From the NCBI RefSeq assembly GCF_001509405.1, contig NZ_CP011502.1:2232001-2296000 (forward strand): a stretch of 64,000 bases of DNA, given 5' to 3'. Both the position numbers and the translations under genes were made by a program. The notes below the pieces were generated by a model, which was given only the letters and a program-made list of their open reading frames with translations, was not told where the DNA came from and searched no databases. The stretch comes from Aeromicrobium erythreum (GTDB taxonomy: Bacteria > Actinomycetota > Actinomycetes > Propionibacteriales > Nocardioidaceae). Within the stretch, counting starts at the first letter, position 1, and every line of letters starts with the position of its first letter. Positions 52,848 through 62,938 of the stretch are shown here, one piece after another.

Positions 52848-54029
52848 TCAGGAGGCGCGCTTGAGGGCGGAGCCCTGGACCCAGTCGCTCCAGCGGGTGT
52901 TCCAGTCGGTCCAGCCGTTGTTCTGCTCGAGGGAGCGGCCGCTGTTGACGAACTTCACGACGTCGCCGCGGCGCGACTGGTCGTAGATCCACTGGGCGTC
53001 GGCGGTGCTCATGCCGACGCAGCCGTGGCTCACGTTCTCCCGGCCCTGGGAGCCGACCGACCACGGCGCGGCGTGGAGGAACTCGCCGGAGTTCGTCACG
53101 CGCATCGCCCACCGGACGTCGCTGATGTCGTAGTAGTCGGGGTCGGACTCCGAGACGCCGGTCGACGCGGCGTCCATGTCGACCGACGCGAACTTCTCCA
53201 TGATGACCTTCGTGCCGCCGCGGGTCTCGTGACCCGGCTTGCCGGTCGAGACCGGGATGGTGCGCACGTCGCGGCCGTCGATGTTCATCGTCAGCGTGTG
53301 CCGGGCGACGTCGACCGTCGACACGATGCGACGTCCGACCGTGAACGGCACGTGCTGGTCCTGCTGGCCGTACACGCCGTTGCCGGCGGGCAGGCTGTTC
53401 AGGTCGAGGTCGACCGACACCTTGGTGCCCGCAGGCCAGAACTCCTTCGGCCGGTAGTGCACGACCGTGTCGCTCATCCAGTGCCAGGCACCCTCGACCT
53501 TCGGGGTGGACGTGACGTGCATGTGCTGCTCGAACAGCTTCTTGTTCTCCACGGGCACGTCGAACGTGACGATGACCGGCATGCCCACGCCCACCGTCTC
53601 GTTCGCCAGCGGAGCGACCGCGGGGTACGTCTGCTGGTCCAGCGTCAGGGCCCGCGTCGTGAAGGTGCGCACCAGCTTCGCCGGCTTCCCGTCGGTGCCC
53701 TCCGCCTGCGCGGTCAGCGTGTACGCGGTGCCCGGCTCGAGCCGCGACGTGGCTGCCCAGCGACCGTCGCCGCCCTCGCCCTTGACGACCTGCTTGCCGT
53801 CCGACGACGTCAACGACGCCTCGGTGACGGTGCCGTGCTGCACCTCGACCGAGACGACCGTGTCGACGGGGACGTCGGACGCCTGGTCCTCGACGTTCGC
53901 ACTCACCGTGGCCGGCTGCTGCGTCGGCGAAGCCGACGGCTGCTCGGACCGGGCGGCCGTGCAGGCGCCCAGGGTCACCAGGAGGACAGCACCCATCAGC
54001 AGGCGCAGGGAACGGTTCGTCGTGCTCAC
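52848..54029 (-). CDS. lipoprotein L,D-transpeptidase (Ig-like/YkuD type)
   Basis: It forms 3-3 cross-links in peptidoglycan outside the membrane. The lipobox LGAC has lipid-attached Cys23. Two Ig-like domains span about 40-260 and the YkuD catalytic domain follows, with HGCVGM containing His335 and catalytic Cys337. The layout matches mycobacterial LdtMt2. Length 393 aa. The GTG 54029 is 6 bases after TAGGAT, so probably leaderless, and lies within an inverted repeat. Confidence 0.93.
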   Translation of the reverse strand: MSTTNRSLRLLMGAVLLVTLGACTAARSEQPSASPTQQPATVSANVEDQASDVPVDTVVSVEVQHGTVTEASLTSSDGKQVVKGEGGDGRWAATSRLEPGTAYTLTAQAEGTDGKPAKLVRTFTTRALTLDQQTYPAVAPLANETVGVGMPVIVTFDVPVENKKLFEQHMHVTSTPKVEGAWHWMSDTVVHYRPKEFWPAGTKVSVDLDLNSLPAGNGVYGQQDQHVPFTVGRRIVSTVDVARHTLTMNIDGRDVRTIPVSTGKPGHETRGGTKVIMEKFASVDMDAASTGVSESDPDYYDISDVRWAMRVTNSGEFLHAAPWSVGSQGRENVSHGCVGMSTADAQWIYDQSRRGDVVKFVNSGRSLEQNNGWTDWNTRWSDWVQGSALKRAS

Positions 54030-54054
54030 CGCGTCATCCTACGCGGTGAGCACG
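54021..54054. promoter_or_regulatory. inverted repeat enclosing the L,D-transpeptidase promoter and start
   Basis: Arms CGTGCTCACCGCG (54021-54033) and CGCGGTGAGCACG (54042-54054) are perfect, with the 8-base loop TCATCCTA. The loop contains the -10 hexamer TAGGAT (minus, 54041-54036), and one arm includes the GTG start. It may also end the ctaC-ctaD-ctaF transcript. Confidence 0.7.
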
Positions 54055-54068
54055 AACGCACCGACCAG

Positions 54069-54473
54069 TCAGTGGGCGTGCACGCCCCGGTAGTACTCGT
54101 AGACCCAGCCGCAGACCGTCACCGCGCCGATGGTGGCGCCGATGATGAAAAGCCACCAGCCGACGACGACGCCCAGGACGATCGTCGCGAGCGCCAGGGC
54201 GCAGTAGAGCGGCCACCAGCTGTACGGCGGGAAGAAGCCCAGCTCACCGGCGCCGTCGGCGATCTCGGCGTCGTCGAGGTCCTCCGGACGTGCCGGGATC
54301 TGCTTGGCGACGACGTACAGGTAGAAGCCCAGCAGCGCGCACAGCAGGAACGTCATGACGAGCGCCGTGGTGCCCGTCGGGTCCTCCGTCAGCACCCAGT
54401 ACACGGGCGCGATGAAGACGAAGAAGATCCCGCAGGAGATGATGACCCAGTACTCGGCCTTCATGCCCTTCAT
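54069..54473 (-). CDS. ctaF: actinobacterial aa3 oxidase subunit IV
   Basis: CtaF is the small fourth subunit of the actinobacterial aa3 oxidase. The 134-residue protein has four hydrophobic segments, and motifs YWVIISCGIFFVF and GFFPPYSWWPLYCALALA are typical. ATG 54473 is chosen, with ATG 54464 three codons later as an alternative. It lies 3 bases after the ctaD stop. Confidence 0.93.
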   Translation of the reverse strand: MKGMKAEYWVIISCGIFFVFIAPVYWVLTEDPTGTTALVMTFLLCALLGFYLYVVAKQIPARPEDLDDAEIADGAGELGFFPPYSWWPLYCALALATIVLGVVVGWWLFIIGATIGAVTVCGWVYEYYRGVHAH

Positions 54474-54476
54474 CGC

Positions 54477-56234
54477 TCACTCACCGTCCTTCTGCTGCTT
54501 GGCGTCCTTGATGGCCGCACCCTTGCCGTTCGTGTTCGGCGCGTCGGCGAAGAGGCCGCCCTCGTCCGGGTTGTGCAGCAGCTCCAGCTCCGCGATCTCC
54601 GGGTGGTGCAGGTCGAACGCAGGGCTCTCGCTGCGGACCCGAGGCAGGGAGTGGAAGTTGTGCCGCGGCGGGGGCGAGCTCGTGGCCCACTCCAGCGAGC
54701 GGCCCCAGCCCCACGGGTCGTCGAGCTTGACCAGCGGGCTCTTGCGCGACTTCCACACGTTCCACAGGAACGGCAGGGTCGAGGCACCGAGCAGGAAGGC
54801 ACCGATCGAGGAGATCTCGTTCAGCGTCGTGAAGCCGTCGTTCGGGCCGTAGTCGGCGTAGCGGCGCGGCATGCCCTCGACACCCAGCCAGTGCTGGACG
54901 AGGAAGGTCATGTGGAAGCCGATGAACAGCAGCCAGAAGTGGATCTTGCCGAGCTTCTCGTCGAGCATCCGCCCGGTGAGCTTCGGCCACCAGTAGTAGA
55001 AGCCGGCGAACATCGCGAACACCACGGTGCCGAAGACGACGTAGTGGAAGTGCGCCACGACGAAGTAGGAGTCCGAGAGCGGGAAGTCCAGCGTCGGCGA
55101 CGCCAGGATGACGCCCGTCAGACCACCGAAGAGGAAGGTCACGAGGAAGCCCAGCGAGAACACCATGGGGGTGTCGAAGGAGATGCTCCCGCCCCAGATC
55201 GTGCCGATCCAGTTGAAGAACTTCACGCCGGTCGGTACCGCGATGAGGAACGTCATGAAGCTGAAGAACGCGAGGTCGACCGCACCCGTGACGAACATGT
55301 GGTGCGCCCACACCGCCACCGAGAGGGCGGCGATCAGCAGCGTCGCGGCCACGAGGCCGACGTAGCCGAAGATCGGCTTGCGGCTGAAGACCGGCAGGAT
55401 CTCGGAGATGATGCCGAAGAACGGCAGCGCGATGATGTACACCTCGGGGTGCCCGAAGAACCAGAACAGGTGCTGCCACAGGATCGGGCCGCCGTTCGCG
55501 GCGTCGAACACGTGGGCCCCGAGCATGCGGTCCGCGGCCAGCGTCAGGAGCGCGGCGGCGAAGATCGGGAACGCGATGAGCACCAGCAGGCTGGTCACCA
55601 GCGTGTTCCACACGAAGATCGGCATGCGGAACATCGTCATGCCGGGCACGCGCATGCAGAAGATCGTGGTGATGAAGTTGACGGCACCGAGGATCGTGCC
55701 CAGACCCGACATCCACAGACCCATGACCCACAGGTCACCGCCGATGCCGGGCGAGTTGACGCCGTCCGAGAGCGGGGCGTACGCGAACCAGCCGAAGCTC
55801 GCAGCGCCGCCGGGCACGAACAGGCCCGAGACGACGATGGTGGAGCCGAACAGGTACAGCCAGTAGCTGAACATGTTCAGACGCGGGAACGCGACGTCGG
55901 GCGCGCCGATCTGCAGCGGCATGATCGCGTTGCCGAAGCCGAAGAACAGCGGCGTCGCGAACATGAGCAGCATGATCGTGCCGTGCATCGTGAAGGCCTG
56001 GTTGTAGGCCTCGTCCGACAGCAGGTTCGAGCCGGGCTGCATGAGGTTCGCGCGGATCGCCAGCGCGAGCACGCCGCCGATCAGGAAGAAGATGAACGAC
56101 GTGGCCAGGTACATGTTGCCGATCACCTTGTGATCGGTGGTCGTCATGATCGTGACGACCTTCTGGCCGAGCGTCGTCTCACGACGGACGGTGGTGGTCT
56201 CCCGACCGTCGTCGAATGCCGCAGTGGTGGCCAT
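54477..56234 (-). CDS. ctaD: cytochrome aa3 oxidase subunit I
   Basis: CtaD is the catalytic subunit with haem a, haem a3 and CuB. It has 585 residues and twelve or more helices. The active-site HPEVY ([15 protein letters not shown]) contains the His-Tyr cross-link pair. A conserved loop [10 protein letters not shown] carries the haem histidines. Start overlaps the ctaC stop in ATGA. The gene order ctaC-ctaD-ctaF is complete. Confidence 0.97.
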   Translation of the reverse strand: MATTAAFDDGRETTTVRRETTLGQKVVTIMTTTDHKVIGNMYLATSFIFFLIGGVLALAIRANLMQPGSNLLSDEAYNQAFTMHGTIMLLMFATPLFFGFGNAIMPLQIGAPDVAFPRLNMFSYWLYLFGSTIVVSGLFVPGGAASFGWFAYAPLSDGVNSPGIGGDLWVMGLWMSGLGTILGAVNFITTIFCMRVPGMTMFRMPIFVWNTLVTSLLVLIAFPIFAAALLTLAADRMLGAHVFDAANGGPILWQHLFWFFGHPEVYIIALPFFGIISEILPVFSRKPIFGYVGLVAATLLIAALSVAVWAHHMFVTGAVDLAFFSFMTFLIAVPTGVKFFNWIGTIWGGSISFDTPMVFSLGFLVTFLFGGLTGVILASPTLDFPLSDSYFVVAHFHYVVFGTVVFAMFAGFYYWWPKLTGRMLDEKLGKIHFWLLFIGFHMTFLVQHWLGVEGMPRRYADYGPNDGFTTLNEISSIGAFLLGASTLPFLWNVWKSRKSPLVKLDDPWGWGRSLEWATSSPPPRHNFHSLPRVRSESPAFDLHHPEIAELELLHNPDEGGLFADAPNTNGKGAAIKDAKQQKDGE

Positions 56235-57091
56235 CAGTTACCCGCTCCGTCCTGGACGTCCTGGTCGTCCTCCGTGTCGGCACCGCGCAGACCGGCGACG
56301 GCGTCGGCCTCCTTCTGGCCCGCGGGGGCACCGATCTGACCGATCCTCACGAGGTCCTGGAGGTGGGCCTCGTACTCCTCGGGCGAGACCACGTTGACCT
56401 TGAAGATCATCCGCGAGTGGTACAGCCCGCACAGCTCGGCGCAACGTCCGGTGAACGTGCCCTCGCGCGTCGGCGTCATGTCGAACGTGTTGTCACGCCC
56501 GGGGACGACGTCCATCTTGAAGTAGAACTCCGGGATCCAGAAGGAGTGGATCACGTCGGGGCTGCGCAGGTTGAAGCGCACCGACTCGCCCTTCGGCAGC
56601 CACAGCTCGGCGGGCTGGTCGGGCGTGCCGAAGTCGTACACGTCCTCGCCCTGCGTGGCGTCCTCGTCGAGGTAGTTGAAGGCCCACTGCCACTTCGAGC
56701 CCACGACCTCGATCGTGTGGTCGGGGTTCTCGACCTCCTTGAGCACCTCGTTCTGGCTCGTGACGGTGTGGAAGAAGAACACCGCGACGACGATCACCGG
56801 GGCGATCGTGTACAGCGCCTCGAGCGGCAGGTTGTAGCGCACCTGCGTGGGCACCTCGTCGTCGCTGCGACGGCGGTAGCGCACGGAGGCGTAGACGATG
56901 AGCCCGAAGACGAGCACGAACACGACCAGCACGGCGATCCAGGCGCCGAGCCACAGGTCCCACACGGGCTGCGACCGGTCACTGGCGGCGACAGGAAGCG
57001 CGAGGCGCTTGATGTCGTGGTCCGCGACGGGCGAGCAACCACTCAGGAGAACTGCGACGACGACAGCAGCCGCCAGCTTCATCCGACCCAC
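56234..57091 (-). CDS. ctaC: cytochrome aa3 oxidase subunit II
   Basis: CtaC receives electrons at the CuA centre. A lipoprotein-type signal with lipobox LLSGC precedes two helices and a cupredoxin domain. The CuA ligands lie in [12 protein letters not shown], with the aromatic patch WQWAFNY. I chose GTG 57091 (285 aa), with AAAGG upstream; ATG 57082 is equally possible. A TACTGT hexamer at 57135-57140 gives a leader of about 40 bases. Confidence 0.95.
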   Translation of the reverse strand: MGRMKLAAAVVVAVLLSGCSPVADHDIKRLALPVAASDRSQPVWDLWLGAWIAVLVVFVLVFGLIVYASVRYRRRSDDEVPTQVRYNLPLEALYTIAPVIVVAVFFFHTVTSQNEVLKEVENPDHTIEVVGSKWQWAFNYLDEDATQGEDVYDFGTPDQPAELWLPKGESVRFNLRSPDVIHSFWIPEFYFKMDVVPGRDNTFDMTPTREGTFTGRCAELCGLYHSRMIFKVNVVSPEEYEAHLQDLVRIGQIGAPAGQKEADAVAGLRGADTEDDQDVQDGAGN

Positions 57092-57134
57092 GAGGCGCCT
57101 TTCTTGTCCACACCACTCATGCGATGACCTGTTC

Positions 57135-57140
57135 ACAGTA
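57135..57140 (-). promoter_or_regulatory. candidate -10 hexamer of ctaC-ctaD-ctaF
   Basis: TACTGT on minus, about 44 bases before the ctaC start, so this operon is not leaderless. Confidence 0.4.
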
Positions 57141-57180
57141 CCCTCACTCGTCCCTCGTCGAGCAGGTAAGGGCACCCTTG

Positions 57181-57198
57181 CCCCGACCCGTGTCGGGG
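57181..57198 (-). terminator. small hairpin after the PfkB kinase gene
   Basis: CCCCGAC and GTCGGGG form a 7-bp stem with a 4-base loop, 4 bases beyond the stop. Short, so it is only a moderate candidate. Confidence 0.5.
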
Positions 57199-57202
57199 AC
57201 GC

Positions 57203-58177
57203 TCACGCGAGGTCCAGCGCGGCGGACACCTCGGCCCGCGCGTCGTCGCCGTAGGCCGAGCCCAGACGGTCCAGGAACGCCTCACGCGTCAGCGTGTACT
57301 CCTGCGTGCCCGTCGTCTCCACGACGCTCGCCGCGATCGTGCAGCCGATCTGCGCCGACCGCTCCAGGTCCAGGCCTGCGGCCACGCCAGCGAGGAACCC
57401 GCCGCGGAACGAGTCGCCGACGCCCGTCGGGTCGACCGCGTCGACGTCGGGGATCGCCGCGACCTCGATCGGCGCGCCGTCGGACGGGTACACCGTCACG
57501 CCGTCCTTGCCGCGGGTCACGACCCGCGTGCCGACGTGCGCCTGCACCTCCTCCTCGCTCCAGCCGGTCTTCGTCTGGATGAGCGCCGACTCGTAGTCGT
57601 TGCTGAAGAGGTACGCCGCACCGTCGACGAGCTCGCGGATCAGGTCGCCGTCGGCCCACGCCAGCTGCTGCGACGGGTCCGCCGCGAACGGCACCCCCGC
57701 CTTGCGGCAGGCCGCCGTGTGCCGGTTCATCGCCTCCGGGTCGTCCGGACCGATGAGGACGAGGTCGAAGTCGCCGAGCTCCAGCACGTCGATCGTGCGG
57801 GCATCGGCCATCGCGCCGGCGTAGAAGGTGACGATCTGCGCGTGCGCGTCGTCGGTCGTGATCGTGCACAGCGCCGTGTGCTTGTCGGGCGACACGTGCA
57901 CGCGCGAGCAGTCGACGCCCGCGTCCTCCAGCCACTGCTGGTAGCCCTGGTCGGCGAAGTCACGCCCCACCGACGCCACCAGCGTCGGCCGCAGGCCCAG
58001 CGCCGCCAGGCCGAACGCGATGTTCGCGGCGCACCCGCCGCGGCGGACGTCGAGGTCCTCCACCAGGAACGAGACGGACAGCTTGTCGAGCTGGTCCGGG
58101 ACCAGGGAGTCCGAGAACTTCCCCGAGAAGACCTGCAGATGGTCGGTGGCCACAGAGCCGGCGATCGCGAGATGCAC
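57203..58177 (-). CDS. PfkB-family carbohydrate kinase (adenosine-kinase-like)
   Basis: A 324-residue ribokinase-fold enzyme. GGCAANIAFGLAALG (about 47-61) and the catalytic DPTGVGDSFRGGF are conserved, with the Asp of GD as the base. The synteny beside ctaC and erpA matches the mycobacterial adenosine kinase AdoK (CbhK), so adenosine or a related nucleoside is the best guess for the substrate. GTG 58177 lies 6 bases after TAGTCT, suggesting a leaderless transcript. Confidence 0.86.
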   Translation of the reverse strand: MHLAIAGSVATDHLQVFSGKFSDSLVPDQLDKLSVSFLVEDLDVRRGGCAANIAFGLAALGLRPTLVASVGRDFADQGYQQWLEDAGVDCSRVHVSPDKHTALCTITTDDAHAQIVTFYAGAMADARTIDVLELGDFDLVLIGPDDPEAMNRHTAACRKAGVPFAADPSQQLAWADGDLIRELVDGAAYLFSNDYESALIQTKTGWSEEEVQAHVGTRVVTRGKDGVTVYPSDGAPIEVAAIPDVDAVDPTGVGDSFRGGFLAGVAAGLDLERSAQIGCTIAASVVETTGTQEYTLTREAFLDRLGSAYGDDARAEVSAALDLA

Positions 58178-58183
58178 CAGATG

Positions 58184-58189
58184 AGACTA
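58184..58189 (-). promoter_or_regulatory. -10 hexamer, leaderless PfkB kinase gene
   Basis: TAGTCT on minus, 6 bases before GTG 58177 and next to a terminator hairpin. Confidence 0.55.
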
Positions 58190-58190
58190 G

Positions 58191-58224
58191 ACGACGGCCC
58201 CCTGCGTCCGCAGGGGGCCGTCGT
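58191..58224 (-). terminator. hairpin between erpA and the PfkB kinase gene
   Basis: Perfect 15-bp arms (58191-58205 and 58210-58224), loop GTCC, starting ACGACGG. It would stop transcripts coming from erpA just before the kinase promoter. Confidence 0.85.
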
Positions 58225-58530
58225 GTGAGGAAGTCGGGCGTGACGTCGCGTCACGCCGCTCGTGCCGGGTGACCGCTGGTCGAGGCTCAGCTCTCGTTGG
58301 TCGAGTGCCCCGCTCCCGCTGGTCGAGTGCCTCCACGAGCGCTAGCGAGGGGAGGTCTATCGATACCACCCTGGGCGGTCATGCTCGTCGCTCACCTCGT
58401 GGTGGGGTTTGGACCGCTTGGAGGTCTCGATACAGTCCGACGCCTTCGGCGTGCACCACTCGACCTCTCGCCACCGTCGCTCGCAGGGCTCGCGAGGTGG
58501 CTCGATCGCAAAGCTCCCGAGGTCACTCCA
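58225..58530. repeat. cluster of GGTCGAG-type intergenic repeats
   Basis: The 300-base gap contains three GGTCGAG copies (about 58270-58330), GAGGTCTATCGATACC and GAGGTCTCGATAC, then CACTCGACCTC in the opposite sense. This resembles the GGTCGAG...GTCTCGATAC intergenic repeats scattered in many actinobacterial genomes (from memory). No gene is evident. Confidence 0.6.
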
Positions 58531-58908
58531 TCAGTGGAAGCTGTCGCCGCAGGCGCAGGAGCCCGTCGCCATCGGGTTGTCGATGGTGAAGCCCTGCTTC
58601 TCGATCGTGTCGACGAAGTCGATCGACGCGCCGTGCAGGTACGGCAGGCTCATGCGGTCGACGACGACGTTCACGCCGTCGAAGTCGCGGACCTCGTCGC
58701 CGTCGAGCGTGCGCTCGTCGAAGAACAGCTGGTAGCGCAGGCCCGAGCAGCCGCCGGGCTGCACAGCGATGCGCAGGGCAAGGTCGTCGCGACCCTCCTG
58801 GGCGAGCAGGCTCCGCACCTTCTCCGCAGCGTTCGCGGACAGGTTCACACCGTCGGCCGGGGCGGCGGTCTCGGTGGTCTCGGGGGTGGTGCTGCTGTCG
58901 ACGCTCAT
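58531..58908 (-). CDS. erpA: iron-sulfur cluster insertion protein ErpA (HesB/IscA family)
   Basis: An A-type carrier that delivers Fe-S clusters to target proteins. The 125-residue protein has the ligand cysteines in GGCSGLRY and GSCACGDSFH. The open frame extends upstream, but ATG 58908 has GGAGATGAC in front. Rieske protein QcrA is one plausible client. A TACGAT hexamer at 58972-58977 may be the -10. Confidence 0.94.
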   Translation of the reverse strand: MSVDSSTTPETTETAAPADGVNLSANAAEKVRSLLAQEGRDDLALRIAVQPGGCSGLRYQLFFDERTLDGDEVRDFDGVNVVVDRMSLPYLHGASIDFVDTIEKQGFTIDNPMATGSCACGDSFH

Positions 58909-59029
58909 GTCATCTCCGTCGGTCTCGGGTGCTCTCCTGGTGGACAACCAGGAGGAAGCCGGTTCCATTCCATCGTACGCGCCGATCCTCAGGAGATCCC
59001 TCGCCGGGCGCGGACTCGCGGGGCGCCGA

Positions 59030-60130
59030 TCAGCGCGACCAGGTGCGCGCCACCCGCTCGGCGACGTCGGCCAGAGCGCCCGACGGGTCCGCGAACGAGC
59101 GCTCCTCCCCCACCAGGTCGAGCATCGCGTACGCCGACTCGACGCCCATGGCCCGCATCTCCCGCGCACCCACCGTCACCCGTCCGGCGATCGCCACGCA
59201 CGGTCGAGCGTGTCGTCCGGCCACCTGGGCGACCCCGTGCACGACCTTGCCGCTGCGCGAGGTGTGGTCGTAGGAGCCCTCGCCGGAGACCACCAGGTCG
59301 GCGTCCGCACACGCGACGTCCAACCCGACCGCCTCCGCCACCACCGCGACGCCGGGACGTCGGTCCGCTCCCAGGAGCAGCAGCCCCAGGCCCAGACCGC
59401 CCGCCGCGCCGGCCCCGGGCGCGTCCGCCACGCGCCGCTGCGCCGGGGTCGGACCGCACACCGCGTCGACCCAGGCGTCGAGCAGGCCGTCGACCTCCAG
59501 CAGGTCCGCCTCGTCGAGCCCCTTCTGCGGCCCGAACGTCTTGGTGGCGCCGAACAGGCCCAGCAGCGGGACGTCGACGTCGCTCGCGGCGACCAGGTCG
59601 ACGCCCTCCACGACCTGTCGCGCGGCGGCGAGGTCGACGGACGTGACGCCGCGCAGACCGTCCGGACCGGCGTCGAGGGGTCGGTCGGCGGTCGCGCCCA
59701 GCGCGCCGAGCAGCCCGGCTCCCCCGTCGTTCGTGGCGCTGCCGCCGAGCCCCACGACGACGCTCGACACCCCCAGCTCGACGGCGGCCCGCACCGCCTC
59801 GCCCACGCCCCACGTGGACGCGGTCCGGGCGGCCGGCGGACCGAGCTGCAGCCCACAGGCCTGCGCCGACTCCAGGTAGGCGACGTCGTCGACGACGAGC
59901 AGCGTCACGGGCACCTCGGCGCCCGTCGACCCGCGCACGGGGACGACGTGCAGCCGGCCGCCGAGCGCGTCGTGCAGGGCGTCGACGAAGCCCGGCCCGC
60001 CGTCGGCCATCGGCAGCCGGACCACCTCGTCGTCCGGCGACGTCCGGGCCCAGCCGCGGGCGATCGCCCGGGCCGCCTCGGGCGCGCTCAGCGTGCCGGC
60101 GAACTTGTCCGGCGCCACGAGCACGCGCAC
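59030..60130 (-). CDS. glycerate kinase (GarK/GlxK type)
   Basis: It phosphorylates D-glycerate to a phosphoglycerate. The 366-residue protein starts VRVLVAPDKFAGTLSA and has MADGGPGFVDAL, GLGGSATNDGGAG and GAAGGLGLGLL, all family motifs. GTG 60130 gives the expected length and lies 4 bases from the aminotransferase stop, so the pair forms an operon. It sits next to erpA in the same way as in mycobacteria (from memory). Confidence 0.93.
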   Translation of the reverse strand: MRVLVAPDKFAGTLSAPEAARAIARGWARTSPDDEVVRLPMADGGPGFVDALHDALGGRLHVVPVRGSTGAEVPVTLLVVDDVAYLESAQACGLQLGPPAARTASTWGVGEAVRAAVELGVSSVVVGLGGSATNDGGAGLLGALGATADRPLDAGPDGLRGVTSVDLAAARQVVEGVDLVAASDVDVPLLGLFGATKTFGPQKGLDEADLLEVDGLLDAWVDAVCGPTPAQRRVADAPGAGAAGGLGLGLLLLGADRRPGVAVVAEAVGLDVACADADLVVSGEGSYDHTSRSGKVVHGVAQVAGRHARPCVAIAGRVTVGAREMRAMGVESAYAMLDLVGEERSFADPSGALADVAERVARTWSR

Positions 60131-60134
60131 GGGC

Positions 60135-61415
<1,281 letters not shown>

Positions 61416-61440
61416 CCGAAGGTCGTGCGAGCCGACGTCG

Positions 61441-62013
61441 TCAGACGGACAGACCGGGGGCGTCCCAGAGCGCCAGCCAGCGCTCCAGCGCCTTCTCCAC
61501 CGGCACGTCGCCCTCGACGAGCGCCCGCACCTGCAGCTCGACGGCGTTGTCGCGACGTCGACCGGCCTGCGGCGCGAACGGGTAGAAGGTGCCCTGCTTG
61601 AACAGGTAGACCAGCCCGAGCGGGCCGCCCGACGGCGTCGAGAACAGCACCGTGGAGCACAGCAGCTGGGAGCCGAAGCCCGCATCGGCCATCGAGGAGT
61701 TCGCGGCGTGCAGGTCGCTGACGAGGCCTTGCAGGTCGCCCGGCGCCCGCGTGACCTGCAGCCAGCGGAAGCCCTGGCCGTCGTCGGTGACGGCCACCGT
61801 CGCGGAGGCGTCGGTGCCGATGACCTGCTGCACCTCGGCCATCACGCGGTCGTCGCTGACGCCGTCGACGTCGCGGAAGCACACGGCTCCCGCACCGGTG
61901 GCCGCGAAGCCCGCCGCCTCGAGCGTCAGGGCGGCCTGGGGCACCCCGAAGAGGACGTCGAGGTCGGCCTCCGGCGGCTTGGAGCGGCCGAGGATGCCGT
62001 CGAGCCAGCCCAT
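61441..62013 (-). CDS. PspA-associated protein PspAB
   Basis: A 190-residue soluble protein that starts MGWLDGILGRSKPPEADLDVLF, the typical PspAB opening, and ends with a helical region (VEKALERWLALWD). In actinobacteria PspAB is encoded with PspA and HtpX and belongs to the envelope stress response; its biochemical role is not known. It starts 13 bases after the htpX stop. Confidence 0.87.
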   Translation of the reverse strand: MGWLDGILGRSKPPEADLDVLFGVPQAALTLEAAGFAATGAGAVCFRDVDGVSDDRVMAEVQQVIGTDASATVAVTDDGQGFRWLQVTRAPGDLQGLVSDLHAANSSMADAGFGSQLLCSTVLFSTPSGGPLGLVYLFKQGTFYPFAPQAGRRRDNAVELQVRALVEGDVPVEKALERWLALWDAPGLSV

Positions 62014-62026
62014 CAGATCGGGCCCA

Positions 62027-62938
62027 TCAGATCGGGTCCGACAGCTCGGCGCCGACCTTGGCCAGCTGCGCGAGGCGCTGCTCCAGGGGCGGGTGGGTGG
62101 CCATGACCGCGTTCACGGACGCGCGGTTGATCGCCGGCGCGAAGAAGAAGGCGCTGAGCGCCTGGGCGCCGCGCAGGTCCTCGTTGGGGATGCGGCTCAT
62201 GTCGCCGGAGATCTTGACCAGCGCCGACGCGAGCTTCGACGGACGACCCGTCAGGTACGCACCGCTGCGGTCGGCGCTGAGCTCGCGGTAGCGCGACAGG
62301 GCGCGGGTGAGCAGGAAGCTGACGAAGTAGACGAGCATGCTCACGAGGAACACGACGATGAACGGCACGCCGTTGCCGTTGCCGTTGCGGTTGTCGCGGT
62401 CGTTGCTGCCCGCACCGAGGTAGAACCCCCAGCGGGTGATGAAGCCGGCGAGCAGGCCGAGCGACGACGCGACGGTCATGACGGAGACGTCGCGGTTGGC
62501 CACGTGCGACAGCTCGTGCGCCAGTACGCCCTCGAGCTCGTCGGCGTCGAGGCGCTGCATGATGCCGGTCGTGACGCACACGGCCGAGTGCCGCGGCGTG
62601 CGACCGGTCGCGAACGCGTTGGGCAGGTCGGTGACGGCGACCGCGACCGTCGGCTTCGGCATGTCGGCCATGACGCACAGCCGGTCGATCATGGCGTGCA
62701 GCTCGGGCGCCTGCTCGGGGCTGACGACGCGCGCACCCATCGACTTCAGCGCGAGCGTGTCGGAGAAGTACCACTGTCCCCAGGCGAGCGCGACGGTGAT
62801 GACCAGGCCGATCACCGCGCTGCCGGAGAAGGAGATGAGGACGGCACCGAACGCGACGTAGAGCGCGCCCAGCCCGAGGCTCACCCCGCCCATGCGGAGC
62901 GTGAGCCCCCGGTCAGCCCTGAACCTGCTGCGGGCCAC
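62027..62938 (-). CDS. htpX: membrane protease HtpX
   Basis: A zinc membrane protease that removes misfolded membrane proteins. The 303-residue protein has two helices near 18-58, the zinc motif HELSH at 141-145, two more helices, and the third ligand Glu in YRELSADRSG. The frame is open upstream; GTG 62938 is preceded by GGGAGAGG and overlaps the pspA 3' end by 26 bases, so translation is coupled. Confidence 0.94.
   Translation of the reverse strand: MARSRFRADRGLTLRMGGVSLGLGALYVAFGAVLISFSGSAVIGLVITVALAWGQWYFSDTLALKSMGARVVSPEQAPELHAMIDRLCVMADMPKPTVAVAVTDLPNAFATGRTPRHSAVCVTTGIMQRLDADELEGVLAHELSHVANRDVSVMTVASSLGLLAGFITRWGFYLGAGSNDRDNRNGNGNGVPFIVVFLVSMLVYFVSFLLTRALSRYRELSADRSGAYLTGRPSKLASALVKISGDMSRIPNEDLRGAQALSAFFFAPAINRASVNAVMATHPPLEQRLAQLAKVGAELSDPI

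Noticed and set aside
52363..52986. ORFs across element B
   Set aside because: Low-complexity Arg/Pro/Ala translations that are not shared in frame with element A; no ribosome binding site.
53025..56339. 1104-codon plus-strand ORF opposite the L,D-transpeptidase, ctaF and ctaD
   Set aside because: It is the antisense frame of three well-supported genes and has biased Arg/Glu/His-rich composition with no recognisable domain.
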